Shown here piece after piece: positions 14,101-25,602 of a stretch of 64,000 bases of DNA. The DNA is from Ulva prolifera (Eukaryota > Chlorophyta > Ulvophyceae > Ulvales > Ulvaceae). Below the pieces are notes generated by a model, which saw only the letters and a program-made list of their open reading frames with translations, was not told the DNA's origin and did no database searches. The position numbers and the translations under genes were made by a program. The stretch is taken from NCBI GenBank assembly GCA_023078555.1, contig JALAAN010000010.1, positions 62,001 through 126,000 of the forward strand, read 5' to 3'. Position 1 is the stretch's first letter; every line of letters starts with the position of its first letter.

Positions 14101-14460
14101 ATGTCAAAGGAATGTGGTCTAGAAGTTTGGAGGCAATCAAGTGACAAGTCAGGGCAAGGGCTGCTATCAATGTTGAAATGGCAGCGCGCTCTCCCGCCAC
14201 TCATGCAGAAATCCCGCGCTTCACAAAAATAGGTTCCCAACCTCACGTTAGGGGCTGAATCTTTGCACATGATACTCTCTATGTCACAGGAATGTGGTCT
14301 AGAAGTTTGGAGGCAATCAAGTGACAAGTCAGGGCAAGGGCTGCTATCAATGTTGAAATGGCAGCGCGCTCTCCCGCCACTCATGCAGAAATCCCGCGCT
14401 TCACAAAAATAGGTTCCCAACCTCACGTTCGGGGCTGAATCTTTGCACATGATGCTCTCT
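14101..14460. repeat. Two adjacent monomers carrying a TAG stop
   Basis: Two consecutive monomers have CAAAAATAGG in place of CAAAAACAGG (T at about 14,230 and 14,410). In the plus frame this turns a glutamine codon into TAG. The same rare change occurs only near 22,677 and 26,631, which are themselves a 3,954-bp duplicate pair. A single-monomer duplication here is the simplest reading. Confidence 0.75.
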
Positions 14461-15248
14461 ATGTCAAAGGAATGTGGTGTAGAAGTTTGGAGGCAATCAA
14501 GTGATAAGTCAGGGCTAGGGCTGCTATCAATGTTGAAATGGCAGCGCGCTCTCCCGCCACTCATGCAGAAATCCCGCGCCTCACAAAAACAGGTTCCCAA
14601 CCTCACGTTAGGGGCTGATCCTTTGCACATGATGCTCTCTTTGTCAAAGGAATGTGGTCTAGAAGTTTGGAGGCAATCAAGTGATAAGTCAGGGCAAGGG
14701 TTGCTATCAATGTTGAAAAGGCAGCGCGCTCTCCCGCCCCTCATGCAGAAATCCCGCGCCTCACAAAAACAGGTTCCCAACCTCACGTTAGGGGCTGAAT
14801 CTTTGCACATGATGCTCTCTATGTCAAAGGAATGTGGTCTAGAAGTTTGGAGGCAATCAAGTGACAAGTCAGGGCAAGGGCTGCTATCAATGTTGAAATG
14901 GCAGCGCGCTCTCCCGCCACTCATGCAGAAATCCCGCGCTTCACAAAAACAGGTTCCCAACCTCACGTTAGGGGCTGAATCTTTGCACATGATACTCTCT
15001 ATGTCACAGGAATGTGGTCTAGAAGTTTGGAGGCAATCAAGTGATAAGTCAGGGCAAGGGCTCCTATCAATGTTGAAATGGCAGCGCGCTCTCCCGCCAC
15101 TCATGCAGAAATCTCGCCCTCACAAAAACAGGTTCCCAACCTCACGTTAAGGGCTGAATCTTTGCACATGATGCTATCTATGTCAAATTAATGTGATGTG
15201 AGGGTTTGGAGGCAATCAAGTGATAACTCAGGGCTAGGGCTGCTTTAA

Positions 15249-16250
15249 TTGTTGAAATGGCAGCGTGCTCCCATGCCACTCATGCAGAAATCTCGCACCT
15301 CACAAAAACAGGTTCCCAACCTCACCTTAGGGGCTGAATCTTTGCACATGATGCTCTCTATGTCAAAGGAATGTGGTGTAGAAGTTTGGAGGCAATCAAG
15401 TGATAAGTCAGGGCTAGGGCTGCTATCAATGATGAAATGGCAGCGCGCTCTCCCGCCACTCATGCAGAAATCCCGCGCCTCACAAAAACAGGTTCCCAAC
15501 CTCACGTTAGGGGCTGAATCTTTGCACATGATGCTCTCTTTGTCAAAGGAATGTGGTCTAGAAATTTGGAGGCAATCAAGTGATAAGTCAGGGCTAGGGC
15601 TGCTATCAATGTTGAAATGGCAGCGTGCTCCCATGCCACTCATGCAAAAATCTCGCGCCTCACAAAAACATGTTCCCAACCTCATTTTTGAGGCTGAATC
15701 TTTGCACATGATGCTCTCTATGTCACAGGAATGTGGTCTAGAAGTTTGGAGGCAATCAAGTGACAAGTCAGGGCAAGGGCTGCTATCAATGTTGAAATGG
15801 CAGCGCGCTCTCCCGCCACACATGCAGGAATCCCGCGCCTCACAAAAACATGTTCCCAACCTCACGTTAGGGGCTGAATCTTTGCACATGATGCTCTCTA
15901 TGTCAAAGGAATGTGGTCTAGAAGTTTGGAGGCAATCAAGTGATAAGTCAGGGCTAGGGCTGCCATCAATGTTGAAATGGCAGCGTGCTCCCATGCCACT
16001 CATGCAGAAATCCCGCGCCTCACAAAAACATGTTCACAACATCACGTTAGGGGCTGAATCTTTGCACATGATGCTCTCTATGTCAAAGGAATGTGGTCTA
16101 GAAGTTTGGAGGCAATCAAGTGATAAGTCAGGGCTAGGGCTGCTATCAATGTTGAAATGGCAGCGTGCTCCCATGCCCCTCATGCAGAAATCTCGCCCTC
16201 ACAAAAACAGGTTCCCAACCTCACGTTCGGGGCTGAATCTTTGCACATGA
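15249..16250. repeat. Eight-copy 1,002-bp module, copy 4
   Basis: Same monomer order, with a private ATGCAGGAATCC change near 15,824. That change is also seen near 20,144, linking this copy to the derived block at 19.6-20.4 kb. Confidence 0.88.
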
Positions 16251-16455
16251 TGCTCTCTATGTCAAAGGAATGTGGTGTAGAAGTTTGGAGGCAATCAAGT
16301 GATAAGTCAGGGCTAGGGCTGCTATCAATGTTGAAATGGCAGCGTGCTCCCATGCCCCTCATGCAGAAATCCCGCGCCTCACAAAAACATGTTCCCAACC
16401 TCACGTTAGGGGCTGAATCTTTGCACATGATGCTCTCTATGTCAAAGGAATGTGG

Positions 16456-18476
16456 TGTAGAAGTTTGGAGGCCATCAAGTGACAAGTCAGGGCAAGGGCT
16501 GCTATCAATGTTGAAATGGCAGCGCGCTCTCCCGCCACTCATGCAGAAATCCCGCGCTTCACAAAAACAGGTTCCCAACCTCACGTTAGGGGCTGAATCT
16601 TTGCACATGATACTCTCTATGTCACAGGAATGTGGTCTAGAAGTTTGGAGGCAATCGAGTGATAAGTCAGGGCTAGGGCTGCTATCAATGTTGAAAAGGC
16701 AGCGCGCTCTTCCGCCCCTCATGCAGAAATCCCGCGCCTCACAAAAACAGGTTCCCAACCTCACGTTAGGGGCTGAATCTTTGCACATGATACTCTCTAT
16801 GTCACAGGAATGTGGTCTAGAAGTTTGGAGGCAATCAAGTGATAAGTCAGGGCAAGGGCTCCTATCAATGTTGAAATGGCAGCGCGCTCTCCCGCCACTC
16901 ATGCAGAAATCTCGCCCTCACAAAAACAGGTTCCCAACCTCACGTTAGGGGCTGAATCTTTGCACATGATACTCTCTATGTCAAAGGAATGTGGTCTAGA
17001 AGTTTGGAGGCAATCAAGTGACAAGTCAGGGCAAGGGTTGCTATCAATGTTGAAATGGCAGCGCGCTCTCCCGCCCCTCATGCAGAAATCTCGCCCTCAC
17101 AAAAACAGGTTCCCAACCTCACGTTCGGGGCTGAATCTTTGCACATGATGCTCTCTATGTCAAAGGAATGTGGTGTAGAAGTTTGGAGGCAATCAAGTGA
17201 TAAGTCAGGGCAAGGGTTGCTATCAATGTTGAAAAGGCAGCGCGCTCTCCCGCCCCTCATGCAGAAATCCCGCGCCTCACAAAAACAGGTTCCCAACCTC
17301 ACGTTTGGGGCTGAATCTTTGCACATGATACTCTCTATGTCAAAGGAATGTCATGTAGAAGTTTGGAGGCAATCAAGTGATAAGTCAGGGCTAGGGCTGC
17401 TATCAATGTTGAAATGGCAGCACGCTCTCCCGCCACTCATGCAGAAATCTCGCCCTCGCAAAAACAGGTTCCCAACCTCACTTTAGGGGCTGAATCTTTG
17501 CACATGATGCTATCTATGTCAAATTAATGTGATGTGATGGTTTGGAGGCAATCAAGTGATAACTCAGGGCAAGGGTTGCTATCAATGTTGAAATGGCAGC
17601 GTGCTCCCATGCCACTCATGCAGAATTCTCGCACCTCACCAAAACAGGTTCCCAACCTCACCTTAGGGGCTGAATCTTTGCACATGATGCTCTCTATGTC
17701 AAAGGAATGTGGTGTAGAAGTTTGGAGGCAATCAAGTGATAAGTCAGGGCTAGGGCTGCTATCAATGTTGAAATGGCAGCACGCTCTCCCGCCACTCATG
17801 CAGAAATCTCGCCCTCGCAAAAACAGGTTCCCAACCTCACGTTAGGGGCTGAATCTTTGCACATGATGCTATCAATGTCAAATTAATGTGATGTGAGGGT
17901 TTGGAGGCAATCAAGTGATAACTCAGGGCTAGGGCTGCTTTAAATGTTGAAATGGCAGCGTGCTCCCAAGCCACTCATGCAGAAATCTCGCACCTCACAA
18001 AAACAGGTTCCCATCCTCACCTTAGGGGCTGAATCTTTGCACATGATGCTCTCTATGTCAAAGGAATGTGGTGTAGAAGTTTGGAGGCAATCAAGTGATA
18101 AGTCAGGGCTAGGGCTGCTATCAATGTTGAAATGGCAGCACGCTCTCCCGCCACTCATGCAGAAATCTCGCCCTCGCAAAAACAGGTTCCCAACCTCACG
18201 TTAGGGGCTGAATCTTTGCACATGATGCTATCTATGTCAAATTAATGTGATGTGAGGGTTTGGAGGCAATCAAGTGATAACTCAGGGCTAGGGCTGCTTT
18301 AAATGTTGAAATGGCAGCGTGCTCCCATGCCACTCATGCAGAAATCTCGCACCTCACAAAAACAGGTTCCCAACCTCACCTTAGGGGCTGAATCTTTGCA
18401 CATGATGCTCTCTATGTCAAAGGAATGTGGTGTAGAAGTTTGGAGGCAATCAAGTGATAAGTCAGGGCTAGGGCTG
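16456..18476. repeat. Higher-order duplication, 3,954-bp offset, left copy
   Basis: Matches 20,410-22,430 at an offset of 3,954 bp (22 monomers less 6). Both contain the rare GAATGTCATGTAG monomer, the GATGTGATGG punctuation and two further punctuation monomers 359 bp apart. Differences are isolated, such as CAATCGAG near 16,657, CTTCCGCCC near 16,710, CCATCCTC shared by both, and CTATCAATGTC near 17,870 against CTATCTATGTC. Confidence 0.85.
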
Positions 18477-19620
18477 CTATCAATGTTGAAATGGCAGCGC
18501 GCTCTCCCGCCACTCATGCAGAAATCCCGCGCCTCACAAAAACATGTTCCCAACCTCACGTTAGGGGCTGAATCTTTGCACATGATGCTCTCTTTGTCAA
18601 AGGAATGTGGTCTAGAAGTTTGGAGGCAATCAAGTGATAAGTCAGGGCAAGGGCTGCTATCAATGTTGAAAAGGCAGCGCGCTCTCCCGCCCCTCATGCA
18701 GAAATCCCGCGCCTCACAAAAACAGGTTCCCAACCTCACGTTTGGGGCTGAATCTTTGCACATGATACTCTCTATGTCAAAGGAATGTGGTGTAGAAGTT
18801 TGGAGGCAATCAAGTGATAAGTCAGGGCAAGGGCTGCTATCAATGTTGAAATGGCAGCGTGCTCCCATGCCACTCATGCAGAAATCCCGCGCCTCACAAA
18901 AACAGGTTCCCAACCTCACGTTAGGGGCTGAATCTTTGCACATGATGCTCTCTATGTCAAAGGAATGTGGTCTAGAAGTTTGGAGGCAATCAAGTGATAT
19001 GTCAGGGCTAGGGCTGCTATCAATGTTGAAATGGCAGCGTGCTCCCATGCCCCTCATGCAGAAATCCCGCCCTCACAAAAACAGGTTCCCAACCTCACGT
19101 TCGGGGCTGAATCTTTGCACATGATGCTCTCTATGTCAAAGGAATGTGGTGTAGAAGTTTGGAGGCAATCAAGTGATAAGTCAGGGCTAGGGCTGCTATC
19201 AATGTTGAAATGGCAGCGCGCTCTCCCGCCACTCATGCAGAAATCCCGCGCCTCACAAAAACAGGTTCCCAACCTCACGTTAGGGGCTGATCCTTTGCAC
19301 ATGATGCTCTCTTTGTCAAAGGAATGTGGTCTAGAAGTTTGGAGGCAATCAAGTGATAAGTCAGGGCAAGGGTTGCTATCAATGTTGAAAAGGCAGCGCG
19401 CTCTCCCGCCCCTCATGCAGAAATCCCGCGCCTCACAAAAACAGGTTCCCAACCTCACGTTAGGGGCTGAATCTTTGCACATGATGCTCTCTATGTCAAA
19501 GGAATGTGGTCTAGAAGTTTGGAGGCAATCAAGTGACAAGTCAGGGCAAGGGCTGCTATCAATGTTGAAATGGCAGCGCGCTCTCCCGCCACTCATGCAG
19601 AAATCCCGCGCCTCACAAAA

Positions 19621-20040
19621 ACAGGTTCCCAACCTCACGTTAGGGGCTGAATCTTTGCACATGATGCTCTCTTTGTCAAAGGAATGTGGTCTAGAAATTT
19701 GGAGGCAATCAAGTGATAAGTCAGGGCTAGGGCTGCTATCAATGTTGAAATGGCAGCGTGCTCCCATGCCACTCATGCAAAAATCTCGCGCCTCACAAAA
19801 ACATGTTCCCAACCTCATTTTTGAGGCTGAATCTTTGCACATGATGCTCCCTTTGTCAAAGGAATGTGGTCTAGAAATTTGGAGGCAATCAAGTGATAAG
19901 TCAGGGCTAGGGCTGCTATCAATGCTGAAATGGCAGCGTGCTCCCATGCCACTCATGCAAAAATCTCGCGCCTCACAAAAACATGTTCCCAACCTCATTT
20001 TTGAGGCTGAATCTTTGCACATGATGCTCTCTATGTCACA
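19621..20040. repeat. Local doubling of the ATTTTTGAG monomer
   Basis: The rare monomer with CTCATTTTTGAGG normally occurs singly but appears twice in succession here (about 19,817 and 19,997), 180 bp apart. Both repeats share TTGTCAAAGG with CTAGAAATTTGG. The second has private changes (GCTCCCTTTG and ATGCTGAAATGG). This is a one-monomer tandem gain inside a larger copied block. Confidence 0.8.
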
Positions 20041-20409
20041 GGAATGTGGTCTAGAAGTTTGGAGGCAATCAAGTGACAAGTCAGGGCAAGGGCTGCTATC
20101 AATGTTGAAATGGCAGCGCGCTCTCCCGCCACACATGCAGGAATCCCGCGCCTCACAAAAACATGTTCCCAACCTCACGTTAGGGGCTGAATCTTTGCAC
20201 ATGATGCTCTCTATGTCAAAGGAATGTGGTCTAGAAGTTTGGAGGCAATCAAGTGATAAGTCAGGGCTAGGGCTGCCATCAATGTTGAAATGGCAGCGTG
20301 CTCCCATGCCACTCATGCAGAAATCCCGCGCCTCACAAAAACATGTTCACAACATCACGTTAGGGGCTGAATCTTTGCACATGATGCTCTCTATGTCAAA
20401 GGAATGTGG

Positions 20410-22430
20410 TCTAGAAGTTTGGAGGCCATCAAGTGACAAGTCAGGGCAAGGGCTGCTATCAATGTTGAAATGGCAGCGCGCTCTCCCGCCACTCATGCAG
20501 AAATCCCGCGCTTCACAAAAACAGGTTCCCAACCTCACGTTAGGGGCTGAATCTTTGCACATGATACTCTCTATGTCACAGGAATGTGGTCTAGAAGTTT
20601 GGAGGCAATCAAGTGATAAGTCAGGGCTAGGGCTGCTATCAATGTTGAAAAGGCAGCGCGCTCTCCCGCCCCTCATGCAGAAATCCCGCGCCTCACAAAA
20701 ACAGGTTCCCAACCTCACGTTAGGGGCTGAATCTTTGCACATGATACTCTCTATGTCACAGGAATGTGGTCTAGAAGTTTGGAGGCAATCAAGTGATAAG
20801 TCAGGGCAAGGGCTCCTATCAATGTTGAAATGGCAGCGCGCTCTCCCGCCACTCATACAGAAATCTCGCCCTCACAAAAACAGGTTCCCAACCTCACGTT
20901 AGGGGCTGAATCTTTGCACATGATGCTCTCTATGTCAAAGGAATGTGGTCTAGAAGTTTGGAGGCAATCAAGTGACAAGTCAGGGCAAGGGTTGCTATCA
21001 ATGTTGAAATGGCAGCGCGCTCTCCCGCCCCTCATGCAGAAATCTCGCCCTCACAAAAACAGGTTCCCAACCTCACGTTCGGGGCTGAATCTTTGCACAT
21101 GATGCTCTCTATGTCAAAGGAATGTGGTGTAGAAGTTTGGAGGCAATCAAGTGATAAGTCAGGGCAAGGGTTGCTATCAATGTTGAAAAGGCAGCGCGCT
21201 CTCCCGCCCCTCATGCAGAAATCCCGCGCCTCACAAAAACAGGTTCCCAACCTCACGTTTGGGGCTGAATCTTTGCACATGATACTCTCTATGTCAAAGG
21301 AATGTCATGTAGAAGTTTGGAGGCAATCAAGTGATAAGTCAGGGCTAGGGCTGCTATCAATGTTGAAATGGCAGCACGCTCTCCCGCCACTCATGCAGAA
21401 ATCTCGCCCTCGCAAAAACAGGTTCCCAACCTCACTTTAGGGGCTGAATCTTTGCACATGATGCTATCTATGTCAAATTAATGTGATGTGATGGTTTGGA
21501 GGCAATCAAGTGATAACTCAGGGCAAGGGTTGCTATCAATGTTGAAATGGCAGCGTGCTCCCATGCCACTCATGCAGAATTCTCGCACCTCACCAAAACA
21601 GGTTCCCAACCTCACCTTAGGGGCTGAATCTTTGCACATGATGCTCTCTATGTCAAAGGAATGTGGTGTAGAAGTTTGGAGGCAATCAAGTGATAAGTCA
21701 GGGCTAGGGCTGCTATCAATGTTGAAATGGCAGCACGCTCTCCCGCCACTCATGCAGAAATCTCGCCCTCGCAAAAACAGGTTCCCAACCTCACGTTAGG
21801 GGCTGAATCTTTGCACATGATGCTATCTATGTCAAATTAATGTGATGTGAGGGTTTGGAGGCAATCAAGTGATAACTCAGGGCTAGGGCTGCTTTAAATG
21901 TTGAAATGGCAGCGTGCTCCCAAGCCACTCATGCAGAAATCTCGCACCTCACAAAAACAGGTTCCCATCCTCACCTTAGGGGCTGAATCTTTGCACATGA
22001 TGCTCTCTATGTCAAAGGAATGTGGTGTAGAAGTTTGGAGGCAATCAAGTGATAAGTCAGGGCTAGGGCTGCTATCAATGTTGAAATGGCAGCACGCTCT
22101 CCCGCCACTCATGCAGAAATATCGCCCTCGCAAAAACAGGTTCCCAACCTCACGTTAGGGGCTGAATCTTTGCACATGATGCTATCTATGTCAAATTAAT
22201 GTGATGTGAGGGTTTGGAGGCAATCAAGTGATAACTCAGGGCTAGGGCTGCTTTAAATGTTGAAATGGCAGCGTGCTCCCATGCCACTCATGCAGAAATC
22301 TCGCACCTCACAAAAACAGGTTCCCAACCTCACCTTAGGGGCTGAATCTTTGCACATGATGCTCTCTATGTCAAAGGAATGTGGTGTAGAAGTTTGGAGG
22401 CAATCAAGTGATAAGTCAGGGCTAGGGCTG
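20410..22430. repeat. Higher-order duplication, 3,954-bp offset, right copy
   Basis: Partner of 16,456-18,476. Private changes include CTCATACAG near 20,865 and GAAATATCG near 22,120. The latter is passed on to the next 3,954-bp copy at about 26,074, which orders the events: this block existed before the duplication starting at 21,649. Confidence 0.85.
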
Positions 22431-25400
22431 CCATCAATGTTGAAATGGCAGCGTGCTCCCATGCCACTCATGCAGAAATCCCGCGCCTCACAAAAACATG
22501 TTCCCAACATCACGTTAGGGGCTGAATCTTTGCACATGATGCTCTCTATGTCAAAGGAATGTGGTCTAGAAGTTTGGAGGCAATCAAGTGACAAGTCAGG
22601 GCAAGGGCTGCTATCAATGTTGAAATGGCAGCGCGCTCACCCGCCACTCATGCAGAAATCCCGCGCTTCACAAAAATAGGTTCCCAACCTCACGTTAGGG
22701 GCTGAATCTTTGCAAATGATGCTCTCTATGTCAAAGGAATGTGTTCTAGAAGTTTGGAGGCAATCAAGTGATATGTCAGGGCTAGGGCTGCTATCAATGT
22801 TGAAATGGCAGCGTGCTCCCATGCCCCTCATGCAGAAATCCCGCCCTCACAAAAACAGGTTCCCAACCTCACGTTCGGGGCTGAATCTTTGCACATGATG
22901 CTCTCTATGTCAAAGGAATGTGGTGTAGAAGTTTGGAGGCAATCAAGTGATAAGTCAGGGCTAGGGCTGCTATCAATGTTGAAATGGCAGCGCGCTCTCC
23001 CGCCACTCATGCAGAAATCCCGCGCCTCACAAAAACAGGTTCCCAACCTCACGTTAGGGGCTGAATCTTTGCACATGATGCTCTCTTTGTCAAAGGAATG
23101 TGGTCTAGAAGTTTGGAGGCAATCAAGTGATAAGTCAGGGCAAGGGTTGCTATCAATGTTGAAAAGGCAGCGCGCTCTCCCGCCCCTCATGCAGAAATCC
23201 CGCGCCTCACAAAAACAGGTTCCCAACCTGACGTTAGGGGCTGAATCTTTGCACATGATGCTCTCTATGTCAAAGGAATGTGGTCTAGAAGTTTGGAGGC
23301 AATCAAGTGACAAGTCAGGGCAAGGGCTGCTATCAATGTTGAAATGGCAGCGCGCTCTCCCGCCCCTCATGCAGAAATCCCGCGCCTCACAAAAACAGGT
23401 TCCCAACCTGACGTTAGGGGCTGAATCTTTGCACATGATGCTCTCTATGTCAAAGGAATGTGGTGTAGAAGTTTGGAGGCAATCAAGTGATAAGTCAGGG
23501 CTAGGGCTGCCATCAATGTTGAAATGGCAGCGTGCTCCCATGCCACTCATGCAGAAATCCCGCGCCTCACAAAAACATGTTCCCAACATCACGTTAGGGG
23601 CTGAATCTTTGCACATGATGCTCTCTATGTCAAAGGAATGTGGTCTAGAAGTTTGGAGGCAATCAAGTGATAAGTCAGGGCTAGGGCTGCTATCAATGTT
23701 GAAATGGCAGCGTGCTCCCATGCCCCTCATGCAGAAATCTCGCACCTCACAAAAACAGGTTCCCAACCTCACCTTAGGGGCTGAATCTTTGCACATGATG
23801 CTCTCTATGTCAAAGGAATGTGGTGTAGAAGTTTGGAGGCAATCAAGTGATAAGTCAGGGCTAGGGCTGCTATCAATGTTGAAATGGCAGCACGCTCTCC
23901 CGCCACTCATGCAGAAATCTCGCCCTCGCAAAAACAGGTTCCCAACCTCACGTTAGGGGCTGAATCTTTGCACATGATGCTATCTATGTCAAAATAATGT
24001 GATGTGAGGGTTTGGAGGCAATCAAGTGATAACTCAGGGCTAGGGCTGCTTTAAATGTTGAAATGGCAGCGTGCTCCCATGCCACTCATGCAGAAATCTC
24101 GCACCTCACAAAAACAGGTTCCCAACCTCACCTTAGGGGCTGAATCTTTGCACATGATGCTCTCTATGTCAAAGGAATGTGGTGTAGAAGTTTGGAGGCA
24201 ATCAAGTGATAAGTCAGGGCTAGGGCTGCTATCAATGTTGAAATGGCAGCGCGCTCTCCCGCCACTCATGCAGAAATCCCGCGCCTCACAAAAACAGGTT
24301 CCCAACCTCACGTTAGGGGCTGAATCTTTGCACATGATGCTCTCTTTGTCAAAGGAATGTGGTCTAGAAGTTTGGAGGCAATCAAGTGATAAGTCAGGGC
24401 AAGGGTTGCTATCAATGTTGAAAAGGCAGCGCGCTCTCCCGCCCCTCATGCAGAAATCCCGCGCCTCACAAAAACAGGTTCCCAACCTCACGTTAGGGGC
24501 TGAATCTTTGCACATGATACTCTCTATGTCAAAGGAATGTGGTGTAGAAGTTTGGAGGCAATCAAGTGATAAGTCAGGGCAAGGGCTGCTATCAATGTTG
24601 AAAAGGCAGCGCGCTCTCCCGCCCCTCATGCAGAAATCTCGCCCTCACAAAAACAGGTTCCCAACCTCACGTTAGGGGCTGAATCTTTGCACATGATGCT
24701 CTCTATGTCAAAGGAATGTGGTGTAGAAGTTTGGAGGCAATCAAGTGATAAGTCAGGGCTAGGGCTGCCATCAATGTTGAAATGGCAGCGTGCTCCCATG
24801 CCACTCATGCAGAAATCTCGCGCCTCACAAAAACATGTTCCCAACATCACGTTAGGGGCTGAATCTTTGCACATGATGCTCTCTATGTCAAAGGAATGTG
24901 CTCTAGAAGTTTGGAGGCAATCAAGTGATAAGTCAGGGCTAGGGCTGCTATCAATGTTGAAATGGCAGCGTGCTCCCATGCCCCTCATGCAGAAATCTCG
25001 CCCCCACAAAAACAGGTTCCCAACCTCACGTTAGGGGCTGAATCTTTGCACATGATGCTCTCTTTGTCAAAGGAATGTGGTCTAGAAGGTTGGAGGCAAT
25101 CAAGTGATAAGTCAGGGCAAGGGTTGCTATCAATGTTGAAAAGGCAGCGCGCTCTCCCGCCCCTCATGCAGAAATCCCGCGCCTCACAAAAACAGGTTCC
25201 CAACCTCACGTTAGGGGCTGAATCTTTGCACATGATGCTCTCTATGTCAAAGGAATGTGGTCTAGAAGTTTGGAGGCAATCAAGTGACAAGTCAGGGCAA
25301 GGGCTGCTATCAATGTTGAAATGGCAGCGCGCTCTCCCGCCACTCATGCAGAAATCCCGCGCTTCACAAAAACAGGTTCCCAACCTCACGTTAGGGGCTG

Positions 25401-25602
25401 AATCTTTGCACATGATACTCTCTATGTCACAGGAATGTGGTCTAGAAGTTTGGAGGCAGTCAAGTGATAAGTCAGGGCAAGGGCTCCTATCAATGTTGAA
25501 ATGGCAGCGCGCTCTCCCGCCACTCATGCAGAAATCTCGCGCCTCACAAAAACATGTTCCCAACCTCACGTTAGGGGCTGAATCTTTGCACATGATGCTC
25601 TT
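21649..25602. repeat. Tandem higher-order unit of 3,954 bp, copy 1
   Basis: A 22-monomer unit directly repeated at 25,603. Shared rare markers at a constant offset include GAAATATCG, CAAATGATGC near 22,714 and 26,668, TGTGTTCTAG, GATATGTCAGG, the TAG-bearing monomer, CAAAATAATG punctuation, TGTGCTCTAG, GCCCCCACAAA, and CTAGAAGGTTGG near 25,085 and 29,039. Its left limit is where the upstream CACCTTAGG/CTCTCTATG monomer stops matching CACGTTAGG/CTCTTTATG. Confidence 0.92.
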
